A stretch of DNA of 50,997 bases from Nitrospirota bacterium (GTDB lineage: Bacteria > Nitrospirota > Thermodesulfovibrionia > Thermodesulfovibrionales > Magnetobacteriaceae), in NCBI GenBank assembly GCA_015233615.1, contig JADFXJ010000010.1:1-50997 (forward strand). The letters are read 5' to 3'. Of this stretch, positions 16,826-26,270 are shown one piece after another. The notes beneath the pieces are model-generated. The model worked only from the letters and a program-made list of their open reading frames with translations. It searched no databases and was not told the DNA's origin. A program made the translations under genes and the position numbers. Positions within the stretch are counted from its first letter, which is position 1. Every line of letters begins with the position of its first letter.

Positions 16826-17629
16826 ATGAACAACTATAGGAACTACTTTGCATTTCAAAAGGAGCCCTTTCCCCAGGACGTCAAGGTGTCCGAACTTTAC
16901 CATTCACCTCAGCTTGCCGGCCTTACGGAGAGGTTGCTTTACGCTATCGGCATTGGAGCCGTGACGGTAATAACCGGCGACGTAGGTACGGGAAAGTCCA
17001 CGTCTATCAGGTACGTGTGCGACAAACTCCATCCTTCGCTTTATAAAGTCATCCCCCTTGTAGCCACCTCCGGTACTGTGATAGAGATTCTGAGGACTAT
17101 CACCATACCACTTGGCCTGGAGTGTAAATCGCCGTCTCTGACCACTTTAACCAAGACCATCAGAAGTGTAATACAGGAAATAGCACTCAGGAAACAGATT
17201 CCCGTCCTGGTTATAGACGAAGCCCATCTTATGAGACTGGAGGTTTTAGCGCAAATACACACCTTTATGCAGTTCGATTTTGATTCCAAATCCCTCATGC
17301 CCATGATTCTTAGCGGGCATAGCACGCTATTAGACAAACTGATGTATCATACCTCCAGACCACTGGCCTCACGCGTGGTAGGCAGAACCCATCTCGACGG
17401 GCTTAAACTAAAAGAGATGGAGCAGTATCTGAAACACCATCTTGAAATAAGCGGAATGAAGGAGCAGTTATTTTCCGAACAGGCCGTACTCGCCATACAT
17501 CAGACGTCGGGAGGCTTGCTCAGACGGGCCAACCTTCTCGCCAAAGGTTCACTCATGGCCGCCGCCTGTGAAAATTGCTCCGTCGTCTCCCCTGAACAAG
17601 TAAGAATCGCTTCCACCGAGATTATCTAA
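16826..17629 (+). CDS. ExeA/TniB-like AAA ATPase, orphan transposition helper
   Basis: A 267-residue AAA+ ATPase. Walker A is GDVGTGKST (about 51-59) and Walker B is VLVIDEAHLM; sensor-like residues follow in LSGHSTL, and an arginine-rich segment, GGLLRRAN, lies near the C-terminus. The pattern MNNYRNYFAFQKEPFPQD...YAIGIGAVTVITGDVG is typical of ExeA-annotated ATPases encoded beside DDE integrases in insertion sequences, related to TniB/TnsC/IstB helpers that guide target choice. The start at 16826 is chosen for the gagaggga site 8 bases ahead; the in-frame codon at 16808 lies within the truncated transposase. No partner integrase is present, so it is probably an inert remnant or a domesticated ATPase. 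Confidence 0.8.
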   Translation: MNNYRNYFAFQKEPFPQDVKVSELYHSPQLAGLTERLLYAIGIGAVTVITGDVGTGKSTSIRYVCDKLHPSLYKVIPLVATSGTVIEILRTITIPLGLECKSPSLTTLTKTIRSVIQEIALRKQIPVLVIDEAHLMRLEVLAQIHTFMQFDFDSKSLMPMILSGHSTLLDKLMYHTSRPLASRVVGRTHLDGLKLKEMEQYLKHHLEISGMKEQLFSEQAVLAIHQTSGGLLRRANLLAKGSLMAAACENCSVVSPEQVRIASTEII

Positions 17630-17632
17630 CCC

Positions 17633-17668
17633 ACAAGGCACAGAGGTATTGGCGCCTCTGTGCCTTGT
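17633..17668 (+). terminator. 14-bp perfect hairpin after the ATPase gene
   Basis: acaaggcacagagg (17633-17646) and cctctgtgccttgt (17655-17668) are perfect inverted repeats around an 8-base loop, starting 3 bases after the ATPase stop codon. There is no T-run, so it is either a stable RNA-end structure or a repeat end belonging to the mobile element. Confidence 0.6.
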
Positions 17669-18131
17669 ACCTACCGTGGCGTACGTGGATCAGTCCTGGG
17701 TTCCGGAAGACTTAGCCGGCCAGGATTTTCGGCCGGCGGCGTATACATTGGACATGTCCTGTCCTCCTCCCCTATCTGAGATTTTTTACCGGTTTATTCT
17801 GATACCCGACAAGGGGAGATGGATGCTTTGCTATTGCCCAAACCCTCCGGAAATCGAAAAAGCTCTCATCGCCATTTCCCCGAAATTCTTACCATGCAGA
17901 TTCGTATCCTCCATTTTCCCAGTTTTATCACAGACTTGTGCCTTTCATCACAATATTTTGGGGGGAACTCCTGGTATAATAAGCCTTGACTTTTTAGAAA
18001 TATATATGATAATTTTAGATTGAATATTCGCTTGTCAGGCGGATAAGAAACTTATTCTCAGACTTACGCATTTATTATGCCGGATTGGGTAAAAAAACAT
18101 TAAGGAATCGGAAAACACTAAGGATATTCCA
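17669..18131. other. Intergenic region downstream of the mobile scar
   Basis: About 460 bases without a supportable gene. One plus-strand frame stays open over 17649-18023, but it starts inside the hairpin, its translation (Pro/Cys-rich, no motif) resembles nothing, and no ribosome-binding site precedes it. The second half (17950-18131) is A+T-rich and probably carries the promoter of the methyltransferase. Confidence 0.4.
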
Positions 18132-18998
18132 TTGTTAAGCATCTCTGAGGTTTTTTCTCTTGATGACTACAAGATGCATGTAGAAAAATATCAAAGAGAA
18201 GGTATGGTAAGGCTTTCATTCGAAAATAGTTTGCTTCCGGATACTCAAACCGAATTTGTATTTAATGGTTACTGCTATGTTTGCGGAGAAGTTATCGATT
18301 TCCTGGTGGATTTTAATTACTCCTATTCGATCGGCGGTGTTTTAATTCCAAACTGGAGAGAAAGGCTGGTGTGTCCGGTCTGTCATCTGAATAATAGAAT
18401 GCGCGCGACGGTGCATATCTTTGAGCAGGAATGTCAACCAAATCGTTGCGATTCGAAAATTTATATTACCGAACAAACGACTCCTCTGTACAATTGGTTC
18501 AGTAAAAATTATACTCATATATGTGGCAGTGAATATTTGGGCGACTGCATCACCTTTGGAAGTTATAACGGCGAAGGGATAAGAAACGAAAACATTACAA
18601 AGCTATCTTTTCCGGATGCTGAATTTGACTACATACTTTCCTTCGACGTCTTTGAACACATTCCTGATTACAAAAAGGCGTTAAAACAGTGTTTCAGATG
18701 TCTGAAGCCAAACGCCGTTCTTCTTTTCAGTATTCCGTTTGCACATATGGCGCAAAGGAACATCATTCGGTCTTATGTATCGGAAAATGGAGAAGTGAAG
18801 CATATATTGCCGCCGGAATATCATGGTGATCCCTTAAGCTTCGATGGTTGCCTGTGTTTTTACCATTTTGGCTGGGAGATTCTGACCGAACTTAATACAA
18901 TCGGGTTTAAGGATGCAAAGGCTTTACTGTATTGGTCACGGGAGTATGGCTATCTTGGGGGTGAACAAATTATATTTACGGCAAGCAAGCCCGCCTGA
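18132..18998 (+). CDS. SAM-dependent methyltransferase with N-terminal zinc-binding motif
   Basis: A 288-residue protein starting at TTG. The first part has a four-Cys pattern, CYVCGE (about 50) and CPVCHLNNRMR (about 80), likely a structural zinc site. The second part resembles class I (type 11) methyltransferases: FPDAEFDYILSFDVFEHIPDYKKAL is the typical post-motif I/II segment, followed by CLKPNAVLLFSIPF. The usual E/DxGxGxG motif I is not seen in its classical form; CGSEYLGDCITFG occupies that position. The same arrangement is common in methyltransferases from glycan and surface-polysaccharide clusters. The gene is visibly more A+T-rich than the glycogen genes after it and follows a mobile scar, which suggests acquisition. 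The substrate is unknown. Confidence 0.75.
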   Translation: MLSISEVFSLDDYKMHVEKYQREGMVRLSFENSLLPDTQTEFVFNGYCYVCGEVIDFLVDFNYSYSIGGVLIPNWRERLVCPVCHLNNRMRATVHIFEQECQPNRCDSKIYITEQTTPLYNWFSKNYTHICGSEYLGDCITFGSYNGEGIRNENITKLSFPDAEFDYILSFDVFEHIPDYKKALKQCFRCLKPNAVLLFSIPFAHMAQRNIIRSYVSENGEVKHILPPEYHGDPLSFDGCLCFYHFGWEILTELNTIGFKDAKALLYWSREYGYLGGEQIIFTASKPA

Positions 18999-19137
18999 CG
19001 TAAAAGCCCGTCGATTACATCCGGGATCTTTGGGAAGTACGGTTTCTAATTTTATTTCTTTAAAATATAAGTGGATTTATATTATAATCAGTTCCAGATT
19101 AAGCGGCATCAAATATTACGGCAAATTGGAGAGAAGA

Positions 19138-21117
19138 ATGAAATTTGGAGAAATTACTCATTTTTTGACGGGTGTGGCAATACCGGTGTTTTCCCTGAAA
19201 ACAGCGGACAACTGCGGTATTGGTGAGTTTCTCGATCTCATAAAGTTCGGCGTGTGGTGCAAGAAAGTAGACATAGACATCATACAGATACTCCCGGTAA
19301 ACGATACCGGGGGCGATTCGTCCCCCTACAACGCTCTGAGCGCCTTTGCGCTGCACCCGGTATTCATCGGTCTTAACAGGCTTAACGACGGGCATCTCGA
19401 TTGGGATGACGAATTCACTACGGAGATCGAGGAAACCGCGGCCTTAATGAACCCTCTTCAAAAGGTAAGTTACCCGGAGATAAACGCCTTCAAACTGTCG
19501 ATGCTCAAGAGGATCTACCTGTTTAATAAAGACAGGCTGGCCAATAACGTTGACCTGTCGGAGTGGATTGAATCGACGCCATGGCTTAAGACTTATTGTG
19601 TCTACCGTGTACTGAAGGACCTCAACTCCCAATGTTCGTGGAAAGACTGGCAACAGATGAGAGACCCGTCCAGGCAGAACATAGAAAGTTTTTGGCACTC
19701 CCATCCCGACGAAGTAAAGTTCTACGCCTGGGTACAGTTCGAACTCGAAAGCCAGCTCCTCCTCACTTGCCGATCACTCACCGACCTTGGCTTGAAGCTC
19801 AAGGGAGACATCCCTATAATGATAAACGAAGACAGTGCCGACGTCTGGGGTGAAAGGCAAAATTTTAAGCTCGACGTCAGAGCAGGAGCCCCGCCCGACA
19901 TGTTTTCCGAGAAAGGACAGAACTGGGGTTTTCCCTGTTACTCGTGGCGAACCATGGCTAAGGACGGTTACACGTGGTGGAAAGCCAGGCTTGAACAGGC
20001 CTCGAAATTTTACCATGCTTATCGCATAGACCACGTCCTGGGGTTCTTCCGCATATGGCAGATACCTCAAAAAGACAACAGTGGAGTACTTGGGCACTTC
20101 GACCCCGCCGCCCATATACTCAAATCCGACTTAATAAAGGCCGGATTTGACGAACGCAGAATAGAATCCCTCCTCGAACCGGTATTCACGAAATCCTACC
20201 TGCGGAGTTTCTTCGGTAACAACTCCGAATACGTGATAAACAAGTATTTTTTGCAGACTAGCGACGGTAATTACAATTTTAGCGATTCTCTTAGCAACGA
20301 ACGAAGCATTGCAGCCCTCCACGAGGACCAGTACCTGAAGGATAAACTGCTGGAACTCTACTGGGACAGGGTACTGGTAGAGTCCGCCAATAAAGACGAG
20401 CATTACCAGCCCACCTGGTTTCACTACAAGACGAGAACCTACAACAACCTCCACGACGAAGAGAAGCGAAAGCTCAAAGAGCTCGTCGATGGGTGCTGGC
20501 ACGTACAAGACTCAGTCTGGAAAGAAAACGGCAGAAACCTCCTGAAGATGATGGCGGACAGTACGGACATGCTCGTATGTGCCGAAGACCTTGGAGCAGT
20601 TCCTCCCTGTGTGCCCCTCGTACTGGAGGATCTGGGAATTCTGGGGCTGAGAGTGGAGCGCTGGAGCAGGGAGTACCATAAGCAGTTTGCGCCATACATA
20701 GACACGAATGATTATCCCCGTCTCTCGGTGGCCTCCCCCTCCGTACACGACACGTCTACGCTAAGGGGATGGTGGGAAGAACTGAACTGGGATAGAAACC
20801 AGTATTACTCCCTCCTGAAAATGACCGAGCCATGTCCGCAATACCTCACTACCGAACTGTCCGCGATGGTAATAAAACGTAACCTGGGCGGCAATTCACT
20901 GATAACCATATTTCCGCTTCAGGACTACCTGTCATTATATTACAACCTCAGAACGGCACATCCGGATGAGGAACGCGTAAACGTGCCGGGCACCATATCG
21001 TCTAAAAACTGGTCTTACCGGATGAAGGACAGCGTGGAGTTCCTGATGAACTATAACGAGTACAACCTTTATCTGAAGAGCTTGATCGATGAGCGACGCC
21101 ACCGAAAACTGACATAA
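19138..21117 (+). CDS. malQ: 4-alpha-glucanotransferase (amylomaltase)
   Basis: A 659-residue GH77 enzyme that moves 4-alpha-glucan chains between maltodextrins in the cytoplasm. The catalytic nucleophile Asp is in YRIDHVLGFFRIW, the general acid Glu in CAEDLGAVPP, and the third carboxylate in SVHDTSTLRGWWEE. The N-terminus (GVAIPVFSLKT..NCGIGEFLDL, then LPVNDTGGDSSPYNALSAFALHP) is diagnostic of MalQ. The ATG at 19138 is chosen because conserved sequence begins there with ggagagaag just upstream; the longer open frame back to 18913 overlaps the methyltransferase. Length exceeds E. coli-type short forms because of insertions around residues 95-130 and 350-400. It is followed 31 bases later by glgX, so the two are likely one operon. 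Confidence 0.95.
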   Translation: MKFGEITHFLTGVAIPVFSLKTADNCGIGEFLDLIKFGVWCKKVDIDIIQILPVNDTGGDSSPYNALSAFALHPVFIGLNRLNDGHLDWDDEFTTEIEETAALMNPLQKVSYPEINAFKLSMLKRIYLFNKDRLANNVDLSEWIESTPWLKTYCVYRVLKDLNSQCSWKDWQQMRDPSRQNIESFWHSHPDEVKFYAWVQFELESQLLLTCRSLTDLGLKLKGDIPIMINEDSADVWGERQNFKLDVRAGAPPDMFSEKGQNWGFPCYSWRTMAKDGYTWWKARLEQASKFYHAYRIDHVLGFFRIWQIPQKDNSGVLGHFDPAAHILKSDLIKAGFDERRIESLLEPVFTKSYLRSFFGNNSEYVINKYFLQTSDGNYNFSDSLSNERSIAALHEDQYLKDKLLELYWDRVLVESANKDEHYQPTWFHYKTRTYNNLHDEEKRKLKELVDGCWHVQDSVWKENGRNLLKMMADSTDMLVCAEDLGAVPPCVPLVLEDLGILGLRVERWSREYHKQFAPYIDTNDYPRLSVASPSVHDTSTLRGWWEELNWDRNQYYSLLKMTEPCPQYLTTELSAMVIKRNLGGNSLITIFPLQDYLSLYYNLRTAHPDEERVNVPGTISSKNWSYRMKDSVEFLMNYNEYNLYLKSLIDERRHRKLT

Positions 21118-21148
21118 TAAAACATTATAAAGGAAAGGCTTTTACACG

Positions 21149-23260
21149 ATGGAATCTCTAAAAATAAAAGATACCCTCCTGAAGAGGATAGATGGACTGG
21201 AAGTTTACAGGGGAAGACCGGAGCCGCTTGGTTCGAGGGTTACGGAACACGGCATAAACTTTGCCATATTTGCAAAACACGCCACGTCCGTCACACTGGT
21301 TCTTTTCACCACCGGCGTAAGGGAAGAGGACAAAACGATAGAGTTTCACCCCCGGCTAAACAGAACCGGCGACGTTTGGCACGCTTTGATAAGGGGGCTG
21401 GACCCACAGAGCCGCTACGCCTACGTCATGAGCTGCAATCCAAACGACGAGCCTCATATAAACAGATACAATCCGGGCGTAATGCTCCTCGATCCATACG
21501 CGAAGGCCCTGTCGGGAGCATCCCAATGGGGAAAGATATACAGGCGCAGGGGAGACGACGTAAACGACGTTCACGTAAACACCCGCCGTTCGATTATACT
21601 GGACGACGACTTTAACTGGGGCTATGATCAGCCTTTGGAAATACCGCTGAGAGATTCCATTATATACGAGGTACACGTGCGAGGCTTTACCCGCCACCCC
21701 TCATCCGGGGTAAAACATCCGGGAACCTTCGCGGGATTGATAGAAAAGATTCCATATCTGAAAGATCTTGGCGTAACGGCCGTCGAGCTTTTGCCCATCG
21801 CCGAGTTCGAGGAGATGGACACGGACAGGATAAACCCCATAACCGGGGAGAGGCTTTTAAATTTTTGGGGCTACCAGCCCATATCGTTCTTCGCTCCAAA
21901 GGCCTCTTACGCCGCTTGCAGCGTCAACGGCGGCCAGGTAAAGGAATTCAAGGCCATGGTAAAGACGATGCACAAAAACGGCATCGAAGTCATCCTGGAC
22001 GTGGTCTTCAACCACACGGGTGAGGGCAACGAGATGGGCCCCACCTTTTCATTCAAGGGGATAGACAATTCCACTTACTACATCGTAGACCCCAGGGACG
22101 GACATTACCATAATTACTCCGGTTGCGGAAACACACTGAACTGCAACCACCCGGTCGTGCGTAACATGATATTGAGCTGCCTGAGATACTGGGTATCCGA
22201 GATGCACGTTGACGGTTTTAGGTTTGACCTGGCCTCTATTTTGGGCCGGGGCAGGGACGGCTCGGTACTTTCGAATCCGCCACTGCTCGAAAGGATAGCG
22301 GCGGACCCGATACTTGCCAACACGAAACTTATCGCCGAGGCCTGGGATGCTGCCGGCCTGTACCAGGTGGGCACTTTCCCCAACTGGGGAAGATGGGCCG
22401 AGTGGAACGGCAGGTTCAGAGACGACGTCAGGCGCTTCGTAAGAGCCGAGGCCGGTCTGATACCGGCCCTTGCACTAAGGCTCAAGGGCAGTCCTGACCT
22501 GTACCAGGCCAGCGAACGGGAACCTTACCACAGCATCAACTTTGTCACCTGCCACGACGGTTTCACCCTATACGATCTCGTATCCTACGACTACAAGCAC
22601 AACGAAGCCAACGGTGAAGGTAACAGGGACGGCACAAACGACAACACGAGCTGGAACTGCGGCTGGGAAGGTCCTACCGAATTACCCGAAGTAAAAAAGC
22701 TCAGAAAGAGGCAGATGAAGAACTTTGCCACCATACTGTTCATGTCCCACGGCGTTCCGATGTTTTTAGCAGGCGACGAGATCGCACACACCCAACTGGG
22801 TAACAATAACGCCTACTGCCAGGACAACGAAATAAGCTGGATAAACTGGGATTTCGTGCACAAAAACGCAGACATGCACCGCTTCTTCAAGCTCCTGATC
22901 AAGTTCAGAAAGGGGTGCTCCGCGCTAAGGCCCGACACTTTTGCCAGCGAAAATACCGAGCACATTGTCTGGCACGGCATCAGAGTAGGCAAGCCTGACT
23001 GGTCCCACGATTCCCGCACCCTATCCATGTTTTTGCCGGGCGGTGAGCAACAGGACATATTATTTATCGTAAATGCCTTTTGGGAACCGATAAGGTTCAG
23101 GCTGCCCAGACCTATGGGAAGCAGGCGATGGTTCCGGTTCATAGACACGAACCACGAATCCTCCTATGACATAACGGAAATCGGCGAGGAAATTTTTATG
23201 AACGAGCAGCACTCTTATAAGGTTTGGTCACGTTCCGTCGTGGTACTGGTGAGCAAATAG
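21149..23260 (+). CDS. glgX: Glycogen debranching enzyme, isoamylase type
   Basis: A 703-residue GH13 enzyme that hydrolyses alpha-1,6 branches of glycogen or limit dextrin. An N-terminal CBM48 domain (about 20-120; GRPEPLGSRVTEHGINFAIFA) precedes the barrel. Catalytic residues are visible: nucleophile Asp in HVDGFRFDLAS, acid Glu in LIAEAWDAAG and the transition-state Asp in FVTCHDGFTLYDLVSY. Region I is DVVFNHTGEG. The GlgX-type loop NHNEANGEGNRDGTNDN-like sequence (KHNEANGEGNRDGTND) is intact. Length matches the family. It follows malQ with a short gap and an aaagg site, and precedes glgB, forming a glycogen-turnover cluster. Confidence 0.96.
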   Translation: MESLKIKDTLLKRIDGLEVYRGRPEPLGSRVTEHGINFAIFAKHATSVTLVLFTTGVREEDKTIEFHPRLNRTGDVWHALIRGLDPQSRYAYVMSCNPNDEPHINRYNPGVMLLDPYAKALSGASQWGKIYRRRGDDVNDVHVNTRRSIILDDDFNWGYDQPLEIPLRDSIIYEVHVRGFTRHPSSGVKHPGTFAGLIEKIPYLKDLGVTAVELLPIAEFEEMDTDRINPITGERLLNFWGYQPISFFAPKASYAACSVNGGQVKEFKAMVKTMHKNGIEVILDVVFNHTGEGNEMGPTFSFKGIDNSTYYIVDPRDGHYHNYSGCGNTLNCNHPVVRNMILSCLRYWVSEMHVDGFRFDLASILGRGRDGSVLSNPPLLERIAADPILANTKLIAEAWDAAGLYQVGTFPNWGRWAEWNGRFRDDVRRFVRAEAGLIPALALRLKGSPDLYQASEREPYHSINFVTCHDGFTLYDLVSYDYKHNEANGEGNRDGTNDNTSWNCGWEGPTELPEVKKLRKRQMKNFATILFMSHGVPMFLAGDEIAHTQLGNNNAYCQDNEISWINWDFVHKNADMHRFFKLLIKFRKGCSALRPDTFASENTEHIVWHGIRVGKPDWSHDSRTLSMFLPGGEQQDILFIVNAFWEPIRFRLPRPMGSRRWFRFIDTNHESSYDITEIGEEIFMNEQHSYKVWSRSVVVLVSK

Positions 23261-23317
23261 GCCCTATTTAACGATACCTCAAAGGTACCACATCTTTGAC
23301 GCCATATTTTTGACTAA

Positions 23318-23347
23318 TTGACTAAAGTACGATTTATCGTGTATTAT
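23318..23347 (+). promoter_or_regulatory. Sigma-70-type promoter upstream of glgB
   Basis: TTGACT (23318-23323) and TATTAT (23342-23347) are separated by 18 bases, matching five of six -35 bases and four to five of six -10 bases. The predicted start is about 100 bases before the glgB ATG. This suggests glgB has its own promoter, separate from malQ-glgX. Confidence 0.55.
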
Positions 23348-23451
23348 TGATATTAGTGAAAATCCGTACACACGTGAAGCGACACCTAATTACCGGTTAC
23401 GTAATTAATGAATATAGAAAATAAGGAAACTAACGACCAGGAGGCCTATTA

Positions 23452-25656
23452 ATGAACTTAAATGAGCAGATCGACTTAATTATCCAGGCATCGCACGCGG
23501 ATCCCTTTACCGTATTAGGCGCCCATAAAATCCAGCATGATAACAAAAACGCCGTAGCTGTCAGGGTATTTAATCCGGATGCCGCAGAAGTCTTCGTTAC
23601 GAGAATGGATTCGACTAAGAAGATGTACCAAGCCTTCAGAATACACCAGGAGGGTTTTTTCGAGGCTATAGCCGAAAATACGGACGAAGTCTTCCCCTAT
23701 AAACTCAGGATGGTGTATCACAATGGCATGGAGGTCGAAAATTACGACCCTTATTCGTTCTTACCCGTTCTGTCCGATTTCGACCTTCACTTAATGAACG
23801 AGGGTACGCACTATAAAAAGTATGAAAAGCTGGGTGCCCACGTAATGACCATAAACGACGTTCAGGGCGTGTTTTTTGCCGTATGGGCGCCAAACGCACT
23901 GCGTGTGAGCATAGTCGGTGACTTTAACAATTGGGACGGCAGACGCCACCAGATGCGTATCAGGGGAGCATTCGGCGTTTGGGAGCTTTTTGTTCCCGGT
24001 CTCGGCGTAGGCGACATCTATAAGTTCGAAATAAAAGGCAAATACCGCAACTATTCCGGCATCAAGGCCGACCCGTACGGCTTTTTCTCCGAATTGAGGC
24101 CAAAGAGCGCCTCCGTTGTTTACGATATTAACAAGTACGAATGGCATGACGAAAAGTGGATGAAAGAGCGCCGTGAAAAGAACTGGCTCTCCGAACCCGT
24201 GAGCGCCTATGAAGTTCACCTGGGCTCCTGGCGCAAGGTTCCCGAGGATAACAACCGCTGGCTGACCTACAGAGAATTAGCCGCCGAACTCATTCCATAC
24301 GTAAAAGAGCTTGGATTTACCCACATAGAGCTTCTTCCGATCACCGAGCACCCCCTCGACACTTCCTGGGGATACCAGCCGGTGGGCTTATTCGCCGTAA
24401 CCTGCCGCTTCGGCACGCCCGATGATTTCATGTACTTCGTAGACAAGTGCCACGAAAACGGCATCGGAGTCTTAATGGACTGGGTACCGGCCCATTTTCC
24501 CAGAGATTCGCATGGACTGTCCTACTTCGACGGCACCGCCCTTTACGAACATGCCGACCCTCGCAAGGGCGAGCACAGGGACTGGGGAACTCTCATATAC
24601 AACTACGGGCGTAACGAGGTGTCTAACTACCTGATAGCCAACGCCCTTTTCTGGCTCGACAAATACCACCTGGACGGTCTCAGGGTAGACGCCGTGGCCT
24701 CTATGCTCTATCTCGACTACTCTCGCAAGCCGGGCGACTGGGTAGCCAACAAGTACGGCGGCCACGAAAACCTGGAAGCGATAGACTTATTGAAACGCTT
24801 CAACGAAGTCGTACACGGCTATCATCCGGGCATTCTGACGATAGCCGAGGAATCCACTTCCTGGCCCATGGTATCGCGTCCCGTGTACTTGGGCGGACTG
24901 GGGTTCAGCCTCAAGTGGAACATGGGATGGATGCACGACATCCTGCTCTATTTCCAGAAAGACCCGGTACACAGGAAATACCACCACAACAGCCTTACCT
25001 TTGCGCTTCTGTACGCCTTTACGGAGAACTTCGTAAACGTCTTTTCACACGACGAGGTGGTACATCTGAAGCATTCGATGGTCGACAAGATGCCCGGAGA
25101 TATATGGCAAAAATTCGCCAATCTCAGGCTTTTGTACTCGTACATGTACGCACAGCCCGGGAAAAAACTTCTGTTTATGGGCGGAGAGTTCGGCCAGTGG
25201 AAAGAGTGGAACGTCGACGTCAGCCTCGACTGGCACTTACTCGATCATGAACCCCACAGGAAGCTCCTCCAGTTTATGAAAGACCTCAACCACCTTTACA
25301 AATCGGAAAAAGCCCTGTACGAAGTGGATTTCTCCTATACTGGATTCGAATGGATCGACTTCAGCGACTACACAAACAGCGTCGTGTCGTTTATAAGGAA
25401 GGCAAAAAATTCCGATGACTTTATATTGTGCGTATTTAACTTCACCCCCGTGGCGAGACTAAACTATCGCGTTGGCGTGCCCCGTGAGGGCTATTACAAA
25501 GAGGTGCTCAACAGTGATTCGGGAAACTACTGGGGCGGCAACATCGGAAACTGGGGCGGCTTCCACGCCGACCACATCTGGTGGCAGGGGAAACCCTTCT
25601 CTCTGTGCATGCAACTGCCACCACTAGGTGCGGTATTTATGAAGTACATGGGGTAA
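23452..25656 (+). CDS. glgB: 1,4-alpha-glucan branching enzyme
   Basis: A 734-residue GH13 branching enzyme that makes alpha-1,6 branches in glycogen. It has two N-terminal beta modules: residues 1-105 contain DPFTVLGAHKI, and 115-215 is the CBM48 with AVWAPNALRVSIVGDFNNWDGR. The barrel then carries the catalytic nucleophile Asp in DGLRVDAVASMLYLDYSR, acid Glu in ILTIAEESTSWP and third Asp in VFSHDEVVH. The DWVPAHFP region I and the GGEFGQWKEWN segment are canonical for GlgB. Length is typical of the long (E. coli-like) subclass. A gaccaggagg site precedes the ATG. No glgA or glgC is in the window. Confidence 0.97.
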   Translation: MNLNEQIDLIIQASHADPFTVLGAHKIQHDNKNAVAVRVFNPDAAEVFVTRMDSTKKMYQAFRIHQEGFFEAIAENTDEVFPYKLRMVYHNGMEVENYDPYSFLPVLSDFDLHLMNEGTHYKKYEKLGAHVMTINDVQGVFFAVWAPNALRVSIVGDFNNWDGRRHQMRIRGAFGVWELFVPGLGVGDIYKFEIKGKYRNYSGIKADPYGFFSELRPKSASVVYDINKYEWHDEKWMKERREKNWLSEPVSAYEVHLGSWRKVPEDNNRWLTYRELAAELIPYVKELGFTHIELLPITEHPLDTSWGYQPVGLFAVTCRFGTPDDFMYFVDKCHENGIGVLMDWVPAHFPRDSHGLSYFDGTALYEHADPRKGEHRDWGTLIYNYGRNEVSNYLIANALFWLDKYHLDGLRVDAVASMLYLDYSRKPGDWVANKYGGHENLEAIDLLKRFNEVVHGYHPGILTIAEESTSWPMVSRPVYLGGLGFSLKWNMGWMHDILLYFQKDPVHRKYHHNSLTFALLYAFTENFVNVFSHDEVVHLKHSMVDKMPGDIWQKFANLRLLYSYMYAQPGKKLLFMGGEFGQWKEWNVDVSLDWHLLDHEPHRKLLQFMKDLNHLYKSEKALYEVDFSYTGFEWIDFSDYTNSVVSFIRKAKNSDDFILCVFNFTPVARLNYRVGVPREGYYKEVLNSDSGNYWGGNIGNWGGFHADHIWWQGKPFSLCMQLPPLGAVFMKYMG

Positions 25657-26270
25657 GACACAAGATAACGGCAAGGGCATGACAATGCATCATGATATGC
25701 CACAACGATAAGCCATGATAATCAAGCCGTCGGGCAAACAGAGTGCCTGCCGGCTCTGTAAGAAGTTAAACTTTCAGCATAGGCGGCAGGTCGGTGTCGG
25801 AAAGATTCTAAGAATTTGTTTGAGGTAGTTTAATAACAGTACGGCGACACTGCGAATCGATGGAGAACAGCAATTCTCAGTGAAATTGTATATAAGTTAT
25901 TGATATATAAGCATTACAGCATGAAAAGATCGCGAAAAATTTTGGCTCTATTAGCATTAAATATGTGTGCCGTTATAGAATGCCTGTCCCGCTATCGGCC
26001 GCCAATACACGGCTAAACGGCTCTGCTGACAACGCTCCTGTGCCCGACTCATACCAGGTTGCATTCAAAAGAGTAACAAGGCGGCAAGGAGAAAGCGACA
26101 CAGGCGTACCCCCCTACCCCCCGTGAGGGGGGTAGGGGGGTACGTACGTCAAGGAGCTTTCGAGGATGCCAACGAAGTTAATCGAATGAATGCAATTTGG
26201 TATCACGTCAAATTCCAGGTGCATTTTTGCCGCTTTATGGTCTTCATCTTGCCACACATTACTTCCCGGC
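25657..26270. other. Intergenic region with hairpins and a repeat left end
   Basis: This 614-base gap holds an 11-bp imperfect hairpin at 25726-25754 (gccgtcgggca / tgcctgccggc), a plausible glgB transcript end. It also has a lone left end of the palindromic repeat (gcattcaaaagagtaa, 26061-26076) and the strong 18-bp hairpin at 26105-26144. Open frames starting around 26123 and 26197 cross the coding strand of the minus-strand gene and have no supporting features. Confidence 0.5.
26105..26144. repeat. Perfect 18-bp C/G-rich inverted repeat with GTGA loop
   Basis: cgtacccccctacccccc (26105-26122), loop gtga, then ggggggtaggggggtacg (26127-26144): a perfect palindrome of G/C runs. It is an extremely stable hairpin as RNA and could also form quadruplex-like structures on the G-rich strand. 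It lies 35 bases from the lone repeat end at 26061, probably inside a damaged repeat element. Confidence 0.85.

Noticed and set aside
17649-18023. 124-codon open frame after the ATPase gene
   Set aside because: It starts inside a hairpin, has no start signal, and its translation is motif-free and Pro/Cys-rich. It was considered as the missing transposase half but contains no YDxTS or DDE-like motif.
18913-19137. Longer N-terminus for the 4-alpha-glucanotransferase
   Set aside because: The extra 75 residues overlap the methyltransferase and show no similarity to MalQ; ATG 19138 has a Shine-Dalgarno and starts at the conserved region.
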